NCBI RefSeq assembly: GCF_000300975.2
Contig: NZ_AEEC02000030.1
Location: 1 to 62,866 of the forward strand
From: Herbaspirillum frisingense GSF30
GTDB lineage: Bacteria > Pseudomonadota > Gammaproteobacteria > Burkholderiales > Burkholderiaceae_D
DNA: 62,866 nt
Direction of reading: 5' to 3'
Shown here: positions 55,475-62,866 of the stretch, in pieces
How the letters are laid out: every line of letters begins with the position of its first letter
How positions within the stretch are numbered: the first letter of the stretch is position 1
Program-made: the position numbers and the translations under genes
The notes under the pieces: model-generated
Databases searched by the model: none
What the model saw: the letters and a program-made list of their open reading frames with translations, nothing else
Told to the model about the DNA's origin: nothing

Positions 55475-56413
55475 ATGTCGTCTTCCCTGCCCCCGTTGAA
55501 AGCCCTCAAAGTGTTCGAAGCGGCAGTCCGGACGCGGAGTCTGACGCTGGCGGCCCATGAACTTTTCATCACCCATAGCGCGGTCAGCCAGCAGATCAAG
55601 TCACTGGAAGAGTACTTCGAACAACCGTTGTTTTTACGCCAGTCGCGTGGCGTGGAGCCCACAGAAGCGGCCCTGGCCTTCTATGCCGAGGTCAAGGCCA
55701 GTCTGGACCGCATCGCACTTGCGGCAGAGCAACTGTCACTGGCCGGCAAGAGCCGCGTGGTGCGCCTGATCGCTGCGCCCTCGGTGGCCATGCGCTGGCT
55801 GATCCCGCGCCTGTCGCAGTTCCAGATCGACAACCCGCGCATCGAGGTAAGGGTGACCACGACCATGTCGGAGTATTTCGAGGATGTGAAGGATCCGTTC
55901 GACGTGATCCTCTGGCGCAGTCCGCTGGAACGCAGCCGCTATGAATGTGTGCGCTTCCTGGATGACGTCTCGGTGCCGCTGGCCTCGCCGCACTTTCTGG
56001 AGACGCACAAGATCACGGTGCCACGGGACCTGGTGGAGGTGCCGCTGATCCACCTCTCCAGCCGCTCGGCGGCCTGGTCGCAGTGGCTGGGCAAGGCCGG
56101 AGTAGCGGTGCGGCGCAAGATGCCGGGCACCGTCTATGAACACTTCTTCCTGAGCTTGCAGGCCGCCGCCACCGATCTGGGCGTGGCCATGGGGACCTTG
56201 GCGCTGGTGGACGACGACCTCGCCCACGGCCGGCTGATCCAGCTGTTCCCGGAGGTGGTCCTGCATGGAGAGGGCTTCCACATGATGTATCGCAGCAGCG
56301 CCGAGACCAACCCGGCGCTCAAGACCTTCATCATGTGGTTGAAGCAGATGGGACAGGCGTCCGCCTTCGATGCCCAACGCACCTGGCCGGCGGACTTCCC
56401 CGGCGAGCACTGA
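55475..56413 (+). CDS. LysR family regulator (GcvA-like)
   Basis: 312 residues from the ATG giving MSSSLPPLKALKVFEAAVR. N-terminal winged HTH with SLTLAAHELFITHSAVSQQI, and an effector domain with the GcvA-subgroup feature of a Trp-rich MRWLIPRLSQFQ segment and AWSQWLGKAG. The effector is unknown. A divergent small gene and a convergent ABM monooxygenase gene are the neighbours. Confidence 0.9.
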   Translation: MSSSLPPLKALKVFEAAVRTRSLTLAAHELFITHSAVSQQIKSLEEYFEQPLFLRQSRGVEPTEAALAFYAEVKASLDRIALAAEQLSLAGKSRVVRLIAAPSVAMRWLIPRLSQFQIDNPRIEVRVTTTMSEYFEDVKDPFDVILWRSPLERSRYECVRFLDDVSVPLASPHFLETHKITVPRDLVEVPLIHLSSRSAAWSQWLGKAGVAVRRKMPGTVYEHFFLSLQAAATDLGVAMGTLALVDDDLAHGRLIQLFPEVVLHGEGFHMMYRSSAETNPALKTFIMWLKQMGQASAFDAQRTWPADFPGEH

Positions 56414-56436
56414 GGCTGCACCGGAGCAGGATCGCT

Positions 56437-56754
56437 TCAGTCGGCCGACTTGAGCACGTGCACCTTGCGGTCGGCGATCAGGTCCTTGGACTTGTCGCGG
56501 TAATCCAGCATGTGCGGCAGGGTGAAGTGCAGGCGCAGGGCATCCTCGTCCTTCCACTTCTCGACGAAGGCGAAGGTATCCGGCCCCATCGGCGCCTGGT
56601 TCGGGCCAAAACCGTCGACATCCACCACCAGACCGTATTCGATGCAGCCGGCTTCGGCGCGCACGGCGGCCAGGTTGGCGCGGGCCAGGGCCAGCAGGTC
56701 TTCACGCTTGCCGGGCTTGGCAGTGATGATGGCGACGACGGTAACGGTGCTCAT
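56437..56754 (-). CDS. Antibiotic biosynthesis monooxygenase (ABM) domain protein
   Basis: 105 residues, a single ABM ferredoxin-like domain: VTVVAIITAKPGKREDLLAL, AEAGCIEYGLVVD, FAFVEKWKDEDALRLHF. YgiN-type quinol monooxygenases and heme-degrading relatives share this fold; most such proteins remain uncharacterised. It converges on the LysR gene with 23 nt between. Confidence 0.85.
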   Translation of the reverse strand: MSTVTVVAIITAKPGKREDLLALARANLAAVRAEAGCIEYGLVVDVDGFGPNQAPMGPDTFAFVEKWKDEDALRLHFTLPHMLDYRDKSKDLIADRKVHVLKSAD

Positions 56755-56881
56755 GCGGGGATTCTCCTGATGTTGTTGATGGACATGCCGCCAGCCTGGC
56801 GGCGCGGGCCATCAGCATACGCGATTTGGACGCCGCCTGCCCTTTCGGGAGGGAGACGGTGCCCGGCACCCGCTTCAGGCC

Positions 56882-57814
56882 TCAGTTCAGACGAATCTTT
56901 TCCAGCAACTGCGTGATGTTGTAGCGCATGAGCGTCAGATAATCCGGCGCCGGGCCGGCAGCCGGCGAGAGCGCATCGGCGTAGAGCTTGCCGCCCGGGG
57001 CGGTGCCGGATTCGCGGGCGATCTGCTGCAGCAGCTTGGGATTGCTCATGTTCTCGAAGAACAGGGCCTTGATCTTTTCGCTGCGGATCTGGCGGATCAG
57101 GGCGGCGACATCGCGGGCGCTGGGCTCGCTATCGGTGGAAACACCCTGGGCCGCCAGGAAGCGCACCTTGTAGCGGGCGCCGAAGTATTCGAAGGCATCG
57201 TGCGAGGTGATCACCTTGCGCTTGGCGTCGGGAATCTGGCCGAACTGGCGGGCCGCCCAGGCATCCAGGTCCTGCAGCCTGGCGACGTAGGCCTCGCCGT
57301 TCCTGCGATAGACCTCGGCGCCGGCCGGGTCCAGCTTGGCCAGCGCGGCGGCGATGTTGCGGGTATAGACGATCACGTTCTGCGGGTCCTGCCAGGCGTG
57401 CGGATCGTCCTTGCCGTGGTGCGCATGTGCGCCACCGTGATCATGCTCCTCCTCGTCATCCCCCACGCGTTCGCGGGCCTTGATCCCGGCCGAGGCCACC
57501 ACGATGGGGCCGCGATAGTTGGCCGATTGCGCCAGGCGCTCCATCCAGCCTTCGAAACCCAGGCCGTTGACCACGATCAGTCGGGCACGCGCGACCGCCT
57601 TGATGTCGTCCGGCGCCGGCTGGAAGACGTGGGCGTCTTCATCCGGTCCCACCAGGGTGGAAACGCTGATGCGATCCCCGCCGACGTTGGCGACGATGTC
57701 GCCCAGGATGCTGAAGCTGGCCAGCACCGGAATGCGCTCGGCGGCAACGGCCGGCAGGGTTAGCGCCAGGGCCAGCACGGCCAGCAGCGCAGAGAGGGGG
57801 CGAAACAGTTTCAT
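56882..57814 (-). CDS. Zinc-type ABC transporter substrate-binding protein
   Basis: 310 residues from the ATG after GGAG, with a Sec signal ending PAVAA. Cluster A-I binding protein: ASFSILGDIVANVGG, first ligand His62 (DEDAHVFQP), a His/Asp/Glu-rich flexible loop at about 118-139, His139 (DPHAWQDP), HDAFEYFGARY, and a late Asp. The His-rich loop points to zinc over manganese. ZnuA and AztC are both possible names; I leave the symbol empty. Last gene of the ATPase-permease-binding protein operon. Confidence 0.92.
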   Translation of the reverse strand: MKLFRPLSALLAVLALALTLPAVAAERIPVLASFSILGDIVANVGGDRISVSTLVGPDEDAHVFQPAPDDIKAVARARLIVVNGLGFEGWMERLAQSANYRGPIVVASAGIKARERVGDDEEEHDHGGAHAHHGKDDPHAWQDPQNVIVYTRNIAAALAKLDPAGAEVYRRNGEAYVARLQDLDAWAARQFGQIPDAKRKVITSHDAFEYFGARYKVRFLAAQGVSTDSEPSARDVAALIRQIRSEKIKALFFENMSNPKLLQQIARESGTAPGGKLYADALSPAAGPAPDYLTLMRYNITQLLEKIRLN

Positions 57815-57845
57815 GGTAGCTCCGGGGAAGGAAAAACGAAGGTAT

Positions 57846-58730
57846 TCAAGCCTGCAGGTGGGGCCGGCGCAGCAGGCGCGGCAGCCAGCCACGGGGCGCA
57901 AACAGCAGCGAGGCGGCGTACAGCACGCCGGCGCAGACGATGATGACCGGCCCGGACGGCACCGAGGCGTAGTAGGAAATGAGCAACCCGGCATACCCCG
58001 CCAGCGCCGCCTGCAGCACGCTGTTGCACAGCTGTGCCGGCAGCGTGTCGTGCCACAGCCGGGCCGACACCGCCGGCAGCATCATCAGCCCCACGGCCAT
58101 CAGGGTCCCCAGGGTCTGGAACGACGCCACCAGGTTCATCACCACCAGCATCAGGAACACCTGCTGGTAGATCGCCCCGCCACTGCGGCTGCCCACGGCC
58201 ATGTACGAGGGATCGAAACTCTCCAGCAGCAGGCCGCGATACAGGCCTGCAATGCCCAGCACGCTGGCGCTGGCCACGCCGGCGATGAGGACCAGACCTT
58301 CACTGTCCACGCCCAGCACATTGCCGAAGAGGATGTGCAGCAGATCGAGCTGGGTGCCGTGGCGCGAGATCAGGATCACGCCCAGCGCCAGCGCCACCAC
58401 ATAGATGGCGGCCAGGCTGGCATCTTCCTTGAGCTCGGTGTGCCGGCTGATCCAGCCGGCCACCGCCACCACCAGCACGCCGGCGGCAAACCCGCCGATC
58501 GACAGGGCCGGCAGCGACAGGCCGAAGAAGATGAAACCCACCGCCACCCCCGGCAGCACGGCATGGCTCAGGGCCTCGCCGAACAGGCTCATGCGGCGCA
58601 GGGTCAGCAGCACGCCCAGCGGGGCGCTGCCCAGGGCCAGCGCGAAAGCGGCCACCAGCGCACGGCGCATGAAGGAAAATTCCTGGAACGGCGCAATCGC
58701 CAGTTGCTGGACGGTCGTCAGCACGCTCAT
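57846..58730 (-). CDS. Zinc-type ABC transporter permease
   Basis: 294 residues, about eight membrane segments. ABC-3 family: FMRRALVAAFALALGSAPLG, MSLFGEALSHAVLPGVA, and SFQTLGTLMAVGLMMLPAVSAR. Its ATG overlaps the stop of the ATPase gene (ATGA), and the binding-protein gene follows 31 nt later. Confidence 0.94.
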   Translation of the reverse strand: MSVLTTVQQLAIAPFQEFSFMRRALVAAFALALGSAPLGVLLTLRRMSLFGEALSHAVLPGVAVGFIFFGLSLPALSIGGFAAGVLVVAVAGWISRHTELKEDASLAAIYVVALALGVILISRHGTQLDLLHILFGNVLGVDSEGLVLIAGVASASVLGIAGLYRGLLLESFDPSYMAVGSRSGGAIYQQVFLMLVVMNLVASFQTLGTLMAVGLMMLPAVSARLWHDTLPAQLCNSVLQAALAGYAGLLISYYASVPSGPVIIVCAGVLYAASLLFAPRGWLPRLLRRPHLQA

Positions 58731-59578
58731 TGCAGGCCTCCCTTGGCGACGGCGGGATGCGGATGCTGCGCCTGCCCGTGCGGATGGGAATGGGCATGTT
58801 CATGCGCCGGCCGCAATGCGCCGGACAACGCCAGCACCTCGGCCTCGCTGACTGCACACACGCCGGCATGCTCGTCGACCGCTTCGGCCATGGCGCGGGC
58901 ACGCTGCAGGTTGTCTTCGCACATCACCTCGGCCGTCTCGCCCCAGGCCACCACATTGCGCGCCAGCAGCAGGGTCTGCGGGAAGGCACGACGCACCTGG
59001 TCGTGGTCGTGCAGCACCGCGATCACGGTACGACATTCCGCATGCCAAGCCGAGATGATGCGCAACAGGTCGCCGGTGGTACGGGCATCGATGGCATTGA
59101 AGGGTTCGTCCAGCAGGATCACCTCGGCATCCTGCAGCAGGATGCGGGCAAACAGCACGCGCTGGAACTGCCCCACCGACAGGCTCGACACCGCCCGCCC
59201 GGCAAAACCGTCCAGCCCGACGGCGGCCAGTGCCTGGATGGCGCGGGCGCGCATGGCGGCATCGATACCGCCCCAGTTGCCCTTGGCCTGCCAGTAACCC
59301 AGCAGCACGCAATCCAGCACATTGATGGGGAAGCTGCGGTCGATCTCGGCCTGCTGCGGCAGGTAGGCGATGCGGCGCGCATCGACATGGGTATGGACCC
59401 GGCCGTCGTTGCAGGGCACCAGGCCCAGCATGCTCTTGAGCAAGGTGCTCTTGCCGGCGCCATTGGGGCCGACGATGGCGGTCAGCGAACCGCGTGCGAA
59501 ACTGCCGTTGACGTGGTGCAAGGCCGGATGGCGGCGATAGCTGACGGTCAGGTTGTCCAGCGAGATGGCGGCATCCAT
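58727..59578 (-). CDS. Zinc-type ABC transporter ATPase
   Basis: 283 residues. Walker A GPNGAGKST, signature SLSVGQFQR (LSVGQ in place of LSGGQ), Walker B VILLDEPF and the switch His in VLHDHDQV. The start SYRRHPALHHV resembles AztA-type ATPases. A C-terminal extension of about 25 residues is His-rich (EHAHSHPHGQAQHPHP) and may sense or buffer zinc. The start is one nucleotide after the stop of the small membrane peptide gene (59580-59711). Confidence 0.93.
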   Translation of the reverse strand: MDAAISLDNLTVSYRRHPALHHVNGSFARGSLTAIVGPNGAGKSTLLKSMLGLVPCNDGRVHTHVDARRIAYLPQQAEIDRSFPINVLDCVLLGYWQAKGNWGGIDAAMRARAIQALAAVGLDGFAGRAVSSLSVGQFQRVLFARILLQDAEVILLDEPFNAIDARTTGDLLRIISAWHAECRTVIAVLHDHDQVRRAFPQTLLLARNVVAWGETAEVMCEDNLQRARAMAEAVDEHAGVCAVSEAEVLALSGALRPAHEHAHSHPHGQAQHPHPAVAKGGLQ

Positions 59579-59579
59579 G

Positions 59580-59711
59580 TCAGCCCTCCCCCAGCGCCCA
59601 GTGCACGCCCAGCCACAACAGCAGCAGCACCGGCAGGACTGCGAGCACGCGCTGCCACCACGGGCTGGCGAGCACGCCTTGCTTCAAGAGAAAACGAGAG
59701 AAAACCGACAC
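59580..59711 (-). CDS. 43-residue membrane peptide leading the zinc operon
   Basis: Starts at a GTG with CAGG upstream. The product has a basic/Trp N-terminal part (RFLLKQGVLASPWWQR) and one strong hydrophobic helix (VLAVLPVLLLLWLGV) ending ALGEG, the appearance of a single-span inner-membrane peptide. Its stop and the ATPase ATG are separated by one base (TGA-C-ATG), so translation of the two is coupled. I know no named family; a regulatory or assembly role for the transporter is inferred from position. Confidence 0.6.
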   Translation of the reverse strand: MSVFSRFLLKQGVLASPWWQRVLAVLPVLLLLWLGVHWALGEG

Positions 59712-59791
59712 GGCAGAGACCTGAGAAGAATGAAGGGTACCCGGGCAGACCGCAGCGGCGGCCAGCGGCCGCGCCTGCGGATGCCCCTTGC

Positions 59792-59848
59792 GCAACCGAG
59801 TTGCAGAAACAGGGAAAGGACGCATTATAATGCAACCCTGTTGCAGAA
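59792..59848. promoter_or_regulatory. Bidirectional zinc-locus promoter with repeated dyads
   Basis: GCAAC-CGA-GTTGC (59792-59804) and GCAAC-CCT-GTTGC (59832-59844), each continuing as GTTGCAGAA, lie exactly 40 bp apart. Between them the perfect palindrome GCATTATAATGC (59822-59833) presents TATAAT on both strands, as in a shared divergent -10. A TTATAA-centred dyad is compatible with Zur, but the repressor is not identified. Confidence 0.65.
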
Positions 59849-59983
59849 TGTAACAAGCCTGAATTTTCGGTCCCGGCCGGGTCACAATGCGGGCTAGCTG
59901 CTGTGCTCCAATGCTGTGCTCCGAGAGCCATAGACGGTCTACCGTCATCCCATCCACCCAAGATACGTACACGAAAGCCACCC

Positions 59984-60568
59984 ATGTTCCGTTCCCGTCC
60001 CCTGCTGCCCTTGCTCCTCCTGTCCCTGGCCAGCCTGCCTGCGCTGGCGGCCGACGATGCGCACGACCATCATGGCAACCATCCGGCGCACGTGCATGGC
60101 GTGGGCAAGCTGGACCTGGCGCTGGAGGGCAACACCCTGACCCTGCACCTGGATACCCCGCTGATCAACGTGGTCGGCTTCGAACACGCTGCCAACAGCG
60201 CACGCGACAAGGACACCGTACGCGCCGCCGCCAAGACCCTGCGCGACGTCGGCCGCCTGTTCGTCACCGATGCCGCGGCCCAGTGCAAGCCGGCCGAAAT
60301 CCAGCTGGAATCGGCCGTGCTGCCACCGGCCCTGCTGGGAGAAAAGACTCCCGCCAGCGCGCCGACCGCCCCTGCTGACGGCCATGCCGACCTGGATGCC
60401 GATTTCACCCTGGTCTGCGCCACCCCCGGTGCGCTGACCACGGTGGACGCCAGCGGCCTGTTTGCCGCCTTCCCCGGTTTCCAGCGCATCGACGTGCAGC
60501 TGGCCACCCCCAAGAAGCAAGGGGCCGCGCAACTGGTGCCGGGCACTGCATCGATTCCACTGAACTGA
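59984..60568 (+). CDS. DUF2796 family protein (ZrgA-like)
   Basis: 194 residues with a Sec signal ending LALAA-like PALAA. The mature N-terminus is His/Asp-rich (DDAHDHHGNHPAHVHG), followed by VGKLDLALEGNTLTLHLDTP and INVVGFEHA, the DUF2796 core. Vibrio cholerae ZrgA, a zinc-regulated periplasmic zinc-binding protein, belongs here to my knowledge. It heads an operon with an ABC ATPase and an FtsX-type permease and is divergent from the zinc importer. Confidence 0.85.
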   Translation: MFRSRPLLPLLLLSLASLPALAADDAHDHHGNHPAHVHGVGKLDLALEGNTLTLHLDTPLINVVGFEHAANSARDKDTVRAAAKTLRDVGRLFVTDAAAQCKPAEIQLESAVLPPALLGEKTPASAPTAPADGHADLDADFTLVCATPGALTTVDASGLFAAFPGFQRIDVQLATPKKQGAAQLVPGTASIPLN

Positions 60569-60695
60569 GTCCACTGAACTGAACCCGATGCACTGATCCC
60601 GGGCCGCCCGCCGCCGTCAGGCCCCTGACAGCCGCAGCGGCTATCCTTGGCGATCCGTCCCGCGCGGGTCGCCTTTCCTGTCCTTCCGGTTGGTC

Positions 60696-61430
60696 ATGAA
60701 TTTTTCCGCTCCCCCTTCCCCGGCCGCCGCCATCGCCATACGGGCGCTCCGCTTCACCTGGCCCGGCCAGGATCACCCGGCCCTGGCGCTGGAATCGCTG
60801 CAGGTGGCGGCGGGCGAACATGTCTTCGTCAGCGGTCCCAGCGGCAGCGGCAAGAGCACCCTATTGGCCGCCATCGGCGGCATCATCGTGCCCCAGGCCG
60901 GGCAGATCGATGTGCTGGGACAGCCCCTGCACACGCTCTCGGCGGCGCGCCGCGACCGTTTCCGGGTGGACCATATCGGTTTCATCTTCCAGCAGTTCAA
61001 CCTGCTGCCATATCTCTCCATCATCGACAACGTGCTGTTGCCCTGCCAGTTCTCGGCCTACCGCAAGGAGCGTGCTCGCCAGCAGGGGGCCGACCTGACC
61101 ACGGTAGCGCAGGCGCTGCTGGCGGCCCTGGACCTGGCGCCGGCGCTCTGGAAGCGCCCGGTGACCCAGCTCTCCATCGGCCAGCAGCAACGGGTGGCGG
61201 CAGCGCGCTCGCTGATCGGACGGCCCGAGATCATCGTCGCCGATGAACCCACCTCGGCCCTGGACAGCGACCGCCAGCAAGCCTTCCTCGACCTGCTGCA
61301 GCGCGAATGCGCGCAGAGCGGTGCGGCACTGGTGTTCGTCAGCCACGACCAGCGCCTGGCCGAGCGCTTCGACCGCCGCATCGCGCTGGAACAGATCAAT
61401 CACGCCGCCCGTCCCGAGGAGGCCGCATGA
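60696..61430 (+). CDS. ABC transporter ATPase, LolD/MacB type
   Basis: 244 residues from the ATG (a TTG two codons earlier is less likely). Walker A SGPSGSGKST, Q-loop GFIFQQFNLLPYLS (typical of LolD/MacB), signature LSIGQQQRVAAARSL, Walker B IIVADEPTSALDS and switch His VSHDQRL. It pairs with the FtsX-type permease, whose ATG overlaps this stop (ATGA). Confidence 0.93.
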   Translation: MNFSAPPSPAAAIAIRALRFTWPGQDHPALALESLQVAAGEHVFVSGPSGSGKSTLLAAIGGIIVPQAGQIDVLGQPLHTLSAARRDRFRVDHIGFIFQQFNLLPYLSIIDNVLLPCQFSAYRKERARQQGADLTTVAQALLAALDLAPALWKRPVTQLSIGQQQRVAAARSLIGRPEIIVADEPTSALDSDRQQAFLDLLQRECAQSGAALVFVSHDQRLAERFDRRIALEQINHAARPEEAA

Positions 61431-62704
61431 AGCTGCTGCTGCGCCTGGCCGCCCACAGCGCCTGGAACCGTCGGTTCACGCTGGGCCTGATGCTCTTGGC
61501 CATCGCCCTGTCCACCACCATGCTGCTGGGCATCGAACGGGTGCGCCACGAAGTGCGGGCCGGGTTCTCGCAATCGGTATCCGGCACCGACCTGGTGGTG
61601 GGTGCCCGCACCAGCCCCATCCAGTTGATGCTGTATGCCATCTTCCGCATCGGCGGGGCCACCAACAACATGGGCTGGGACAGCGCGCTCACGCTGGCGC
61701 GCAATCCGGCCGTGGCCTGGACCATTCCGATCTCGCTGGGGGACTCGCACCGTGGCTTCCCGGTGCTGGCCACCAATGGCGACTACTTCAGGCATTTCCG
61801 CTACGGCAGCGGCTTGCCCCTGAAGCTGGCCCAGGGCCAGCCTTTCAGCGGCGTCTTCGATGCCGTGCTGGGCGCCGAGGTCGCCGAGAAGCTTCACTAC
61901 CAGTTGGGCGATGTGATCATCCTCTCGCACGGCATGGGCAGCGTCGGCGGCCGCAGCCTGACCCAGCATGCGGACAAGCCTTTCAAGGTGGTCGGCATCC
62001 TGGCGCGCACTGGCACGCCGGTGGACCGCACGGTGCATATCGGGCTGGACGGCATGCAGGCCATCCACCTCGACTGGGAAGGCGGCGCGCCCATGCCGGG
62101 GCTGCACATCCCGGCCGAATTCGTCAAGAAATTCGACCTCACCCCCACCAGCATCACCGCCGTGCTGGTGGGCCTGAAGAGCCGCGCCAGGGTGTTCGCC
62201 CTGCAGCGTGACATCGCCGATGGTGATGGCTTCAGGGAGCCCTTGATGGCAGTCCTCCCGGGCGTGGCACTGGACCAGTTGTGGGATGTCGTGGGCATTG
62301 GCGAAAACGCCTTGCTGGTGGTCTCCGGCATGGTGATGGTGGTGGGACTGGCCGGCCTGGTGGCGGCGATCATGGCCAGCCTGGGCGAGCGACGGCGCGA
62401 GCTGGCGATCCTGCGCTCGGTCGGGGCGCGCCCGCTGGATGTGTTCCTGCTGCTGTGCGTGGAGGGCCTGGGCGTGATGCTGGCCGGCGTGCTGGCCGGG
62501 CTGGTGCTGCTGAGCGCGCTGGAATGGGCGCTGGGACCGCTGCTGGCGGACCACTTCGGCATCCTGCTGCAGCCCTCATGGCCGGGGCCGGGCGAATTAC
62601 AATTGCTGCTCTGGACCGTGCTGGCCGGCCTCGTGGCCAGCCTGCTGCCGGGCTTGCGGGCGTATCGCCTGAGCCTGTCCGACGGCCTGACCCCGAAAAT
62701 CTGA
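61427..62704 (+). CDS. FtsX-like ABC transporter permease
   Basis: 425 residues: an N-terminal membrane helix (LGLMLLAIALSTTMLLG), a periplasmic domain of about 230 residues (GTDLVVGARTSP, GDSHRGFPVLATNGDYF), and three C-terminal helices with the FtsX mark ERRRELAILRSVGARPLDVF. MacB-type mechanotransmission, rather than small-molecule transport, is typical. Within this locus it may help load or release the zinc-binding ZrgA-like protein. Confidence 0.92.
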   Translation: MKLLLRLAAHSAWNRRFTLGLMLLAIALSTTMLLGIERVRHEVRAGFSQSVSGTDLVVGARTSPIQLMLYAIFRIGGATNNMGWDSALTLARNPAVAWTIPISLGDSHRGFPVLATNGDYFRHFRYGSGLPLKLAQGQPFSGVFDAVLGAEVAEKLHYQLGDVIILSHGMGSVGGRSLTQHADKPFKVVGILARTGTPVDRTVHIGLDGMQAIHLDWEGGAPMPGLHIPAEFVKKFDLTPTSITAVLVGLKSRARVFALQRDIADGDGFREPLMAVLPGVALDQLWDVVGIGENALLVVSGMVMVVGLAGLVAAIMASLGERRRELAILRSVGARPLDVFLLLCVEGLGVMLAGVLAGLVLLSALEWALGPLLADHFGILLQPSWPGPGELQLLLWTVLAGLVASLLPGLRAYRLSLSDGLTPKI

Positions 62705-62719
62705 TCTGGACGTATCAAG

Positions 62720-62866
62720 ATGAAGACTCTTTACTGGATAGGTGGCATCGTCGCCGCCGGCCTCCTGGTCGGTACCGGCGTGCGCCTGCTGGGCCATGCC
62801 GACGCCCAGGCAGCTGCGCCGACAACGGCGCCTGCCGCCAACACCAACAACCACGGCAGCGCAGGC
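62720..62866 (+). CDS. Exported protein, N-terminal fragment (window edge)
   Basis: 49 codons are visible before the window ends. The start KTLYWIGGIVAAGLLVGTGV is a signal or anchor sequence, followed by an Ala/Pro/Thr/Asn-rich linker. In zrg-type operons a periplasmic DUF3299-like protein often follows, which may be its nature, but the conserved part is not in the window. It follows the permease by 15 nt. Confidence 0.7.
   Translation, partial: MKTLYWIGGIVAAGLLVGTGVRLLGHADAQAAAPTTAPAANTNNHGSAG

Overview
The window reads as chromosome of a GC-rich betaproteobacterium of the family Oxalobacteraceae, most like Herbaspirillum. This rests on recognised protein families, the glnA-ntrB-ntrC order, a complete iscRSUA-hscBA-fdx-iscX operon, a sigma54-type prp locus and a PEP-CTERM protein; no database search was run. 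Genes are dense, and most convergent pairs are separated by perfect hairpin terminators. I see no prophage, insertion sequence, CRISPR array or rRNA operon. Large overlapping open frames on the opposite strand of real genes are GC-driven shadows.

Layout. 1-2.3 kb: end of cysN, then cobA and, convergent, cbiX (sulfate assimilation and siroheme), with csaA between. 2.3-6.3 kb: lptG-lptF divergent from pepA. 6.5-10.8 kb: an Old Yellow Enzyme, a MipA/OmpV outer-membrane protein, a PEP-CTERM protein behind an AT-richer leader, and exonuclease III. 10.8-20.2 kb: a GNAT pair, then the methylcitrate locus (prpE, a lipoprotein gene, prpC, prpB, divergent prpR, an MHS-type transporter) with a clear sigma54 promoter ahead of prpB. 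20.4-25.7 kb: ntrC, ntrB and glnA with a sigma54 promoter and NtrC-like sites, then a rhodanese. 25.7-30.5 kb: a REC-HPt protein and a RcsB/BvgA-like regulator without a kinase, then an exported DUF1800/DUF1501 pair.

30.5-37.1 kb: the isc operon, unusual in holding a LysE-type exporter between hscB and hscA and a terminator-like hairpin directly before hscB. 37.4-45.9 kb: a hexarate (glucarate/galactarate) catabolic block: FCD-GntR regulator, kdgD, a chemoreceptor, an exported lactonase, garD and a GudP/GarP-type transporter, with a 22-bp dyad in the transporter promoter. 46.3-50.1 kb: a Cys-motif permease converging on selD-selU, and two identical tRNA-Asn genes. 50.2-56.8 kb: aromatic/aspartate aminotransferase, uvrB, a uracil-DNA-glycosylase-like protein lacking the usual catalytic Asp, a small unknown protein, a LysR regulator and an ABM-domain monooxygenase.

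56.9-62.9 kb: two divergent metal-transport units share one promoter region. One side carries a 43-residue membrane peptide followed by a zinc-type ABC importer (ATPase, permease, binding protein). The other carries a ZrgA-like His-rich protein, a LolD/MacB-like ATPase, an FtsX-type permease and an exported protein cut by the window edge. The shared region holds a symmetric TATAAT-bearing palindrome and two dyads spaced exactly 40 bp. This zinc locus, the isc insertion and the hexarate regulon are the parts most worth a second look.
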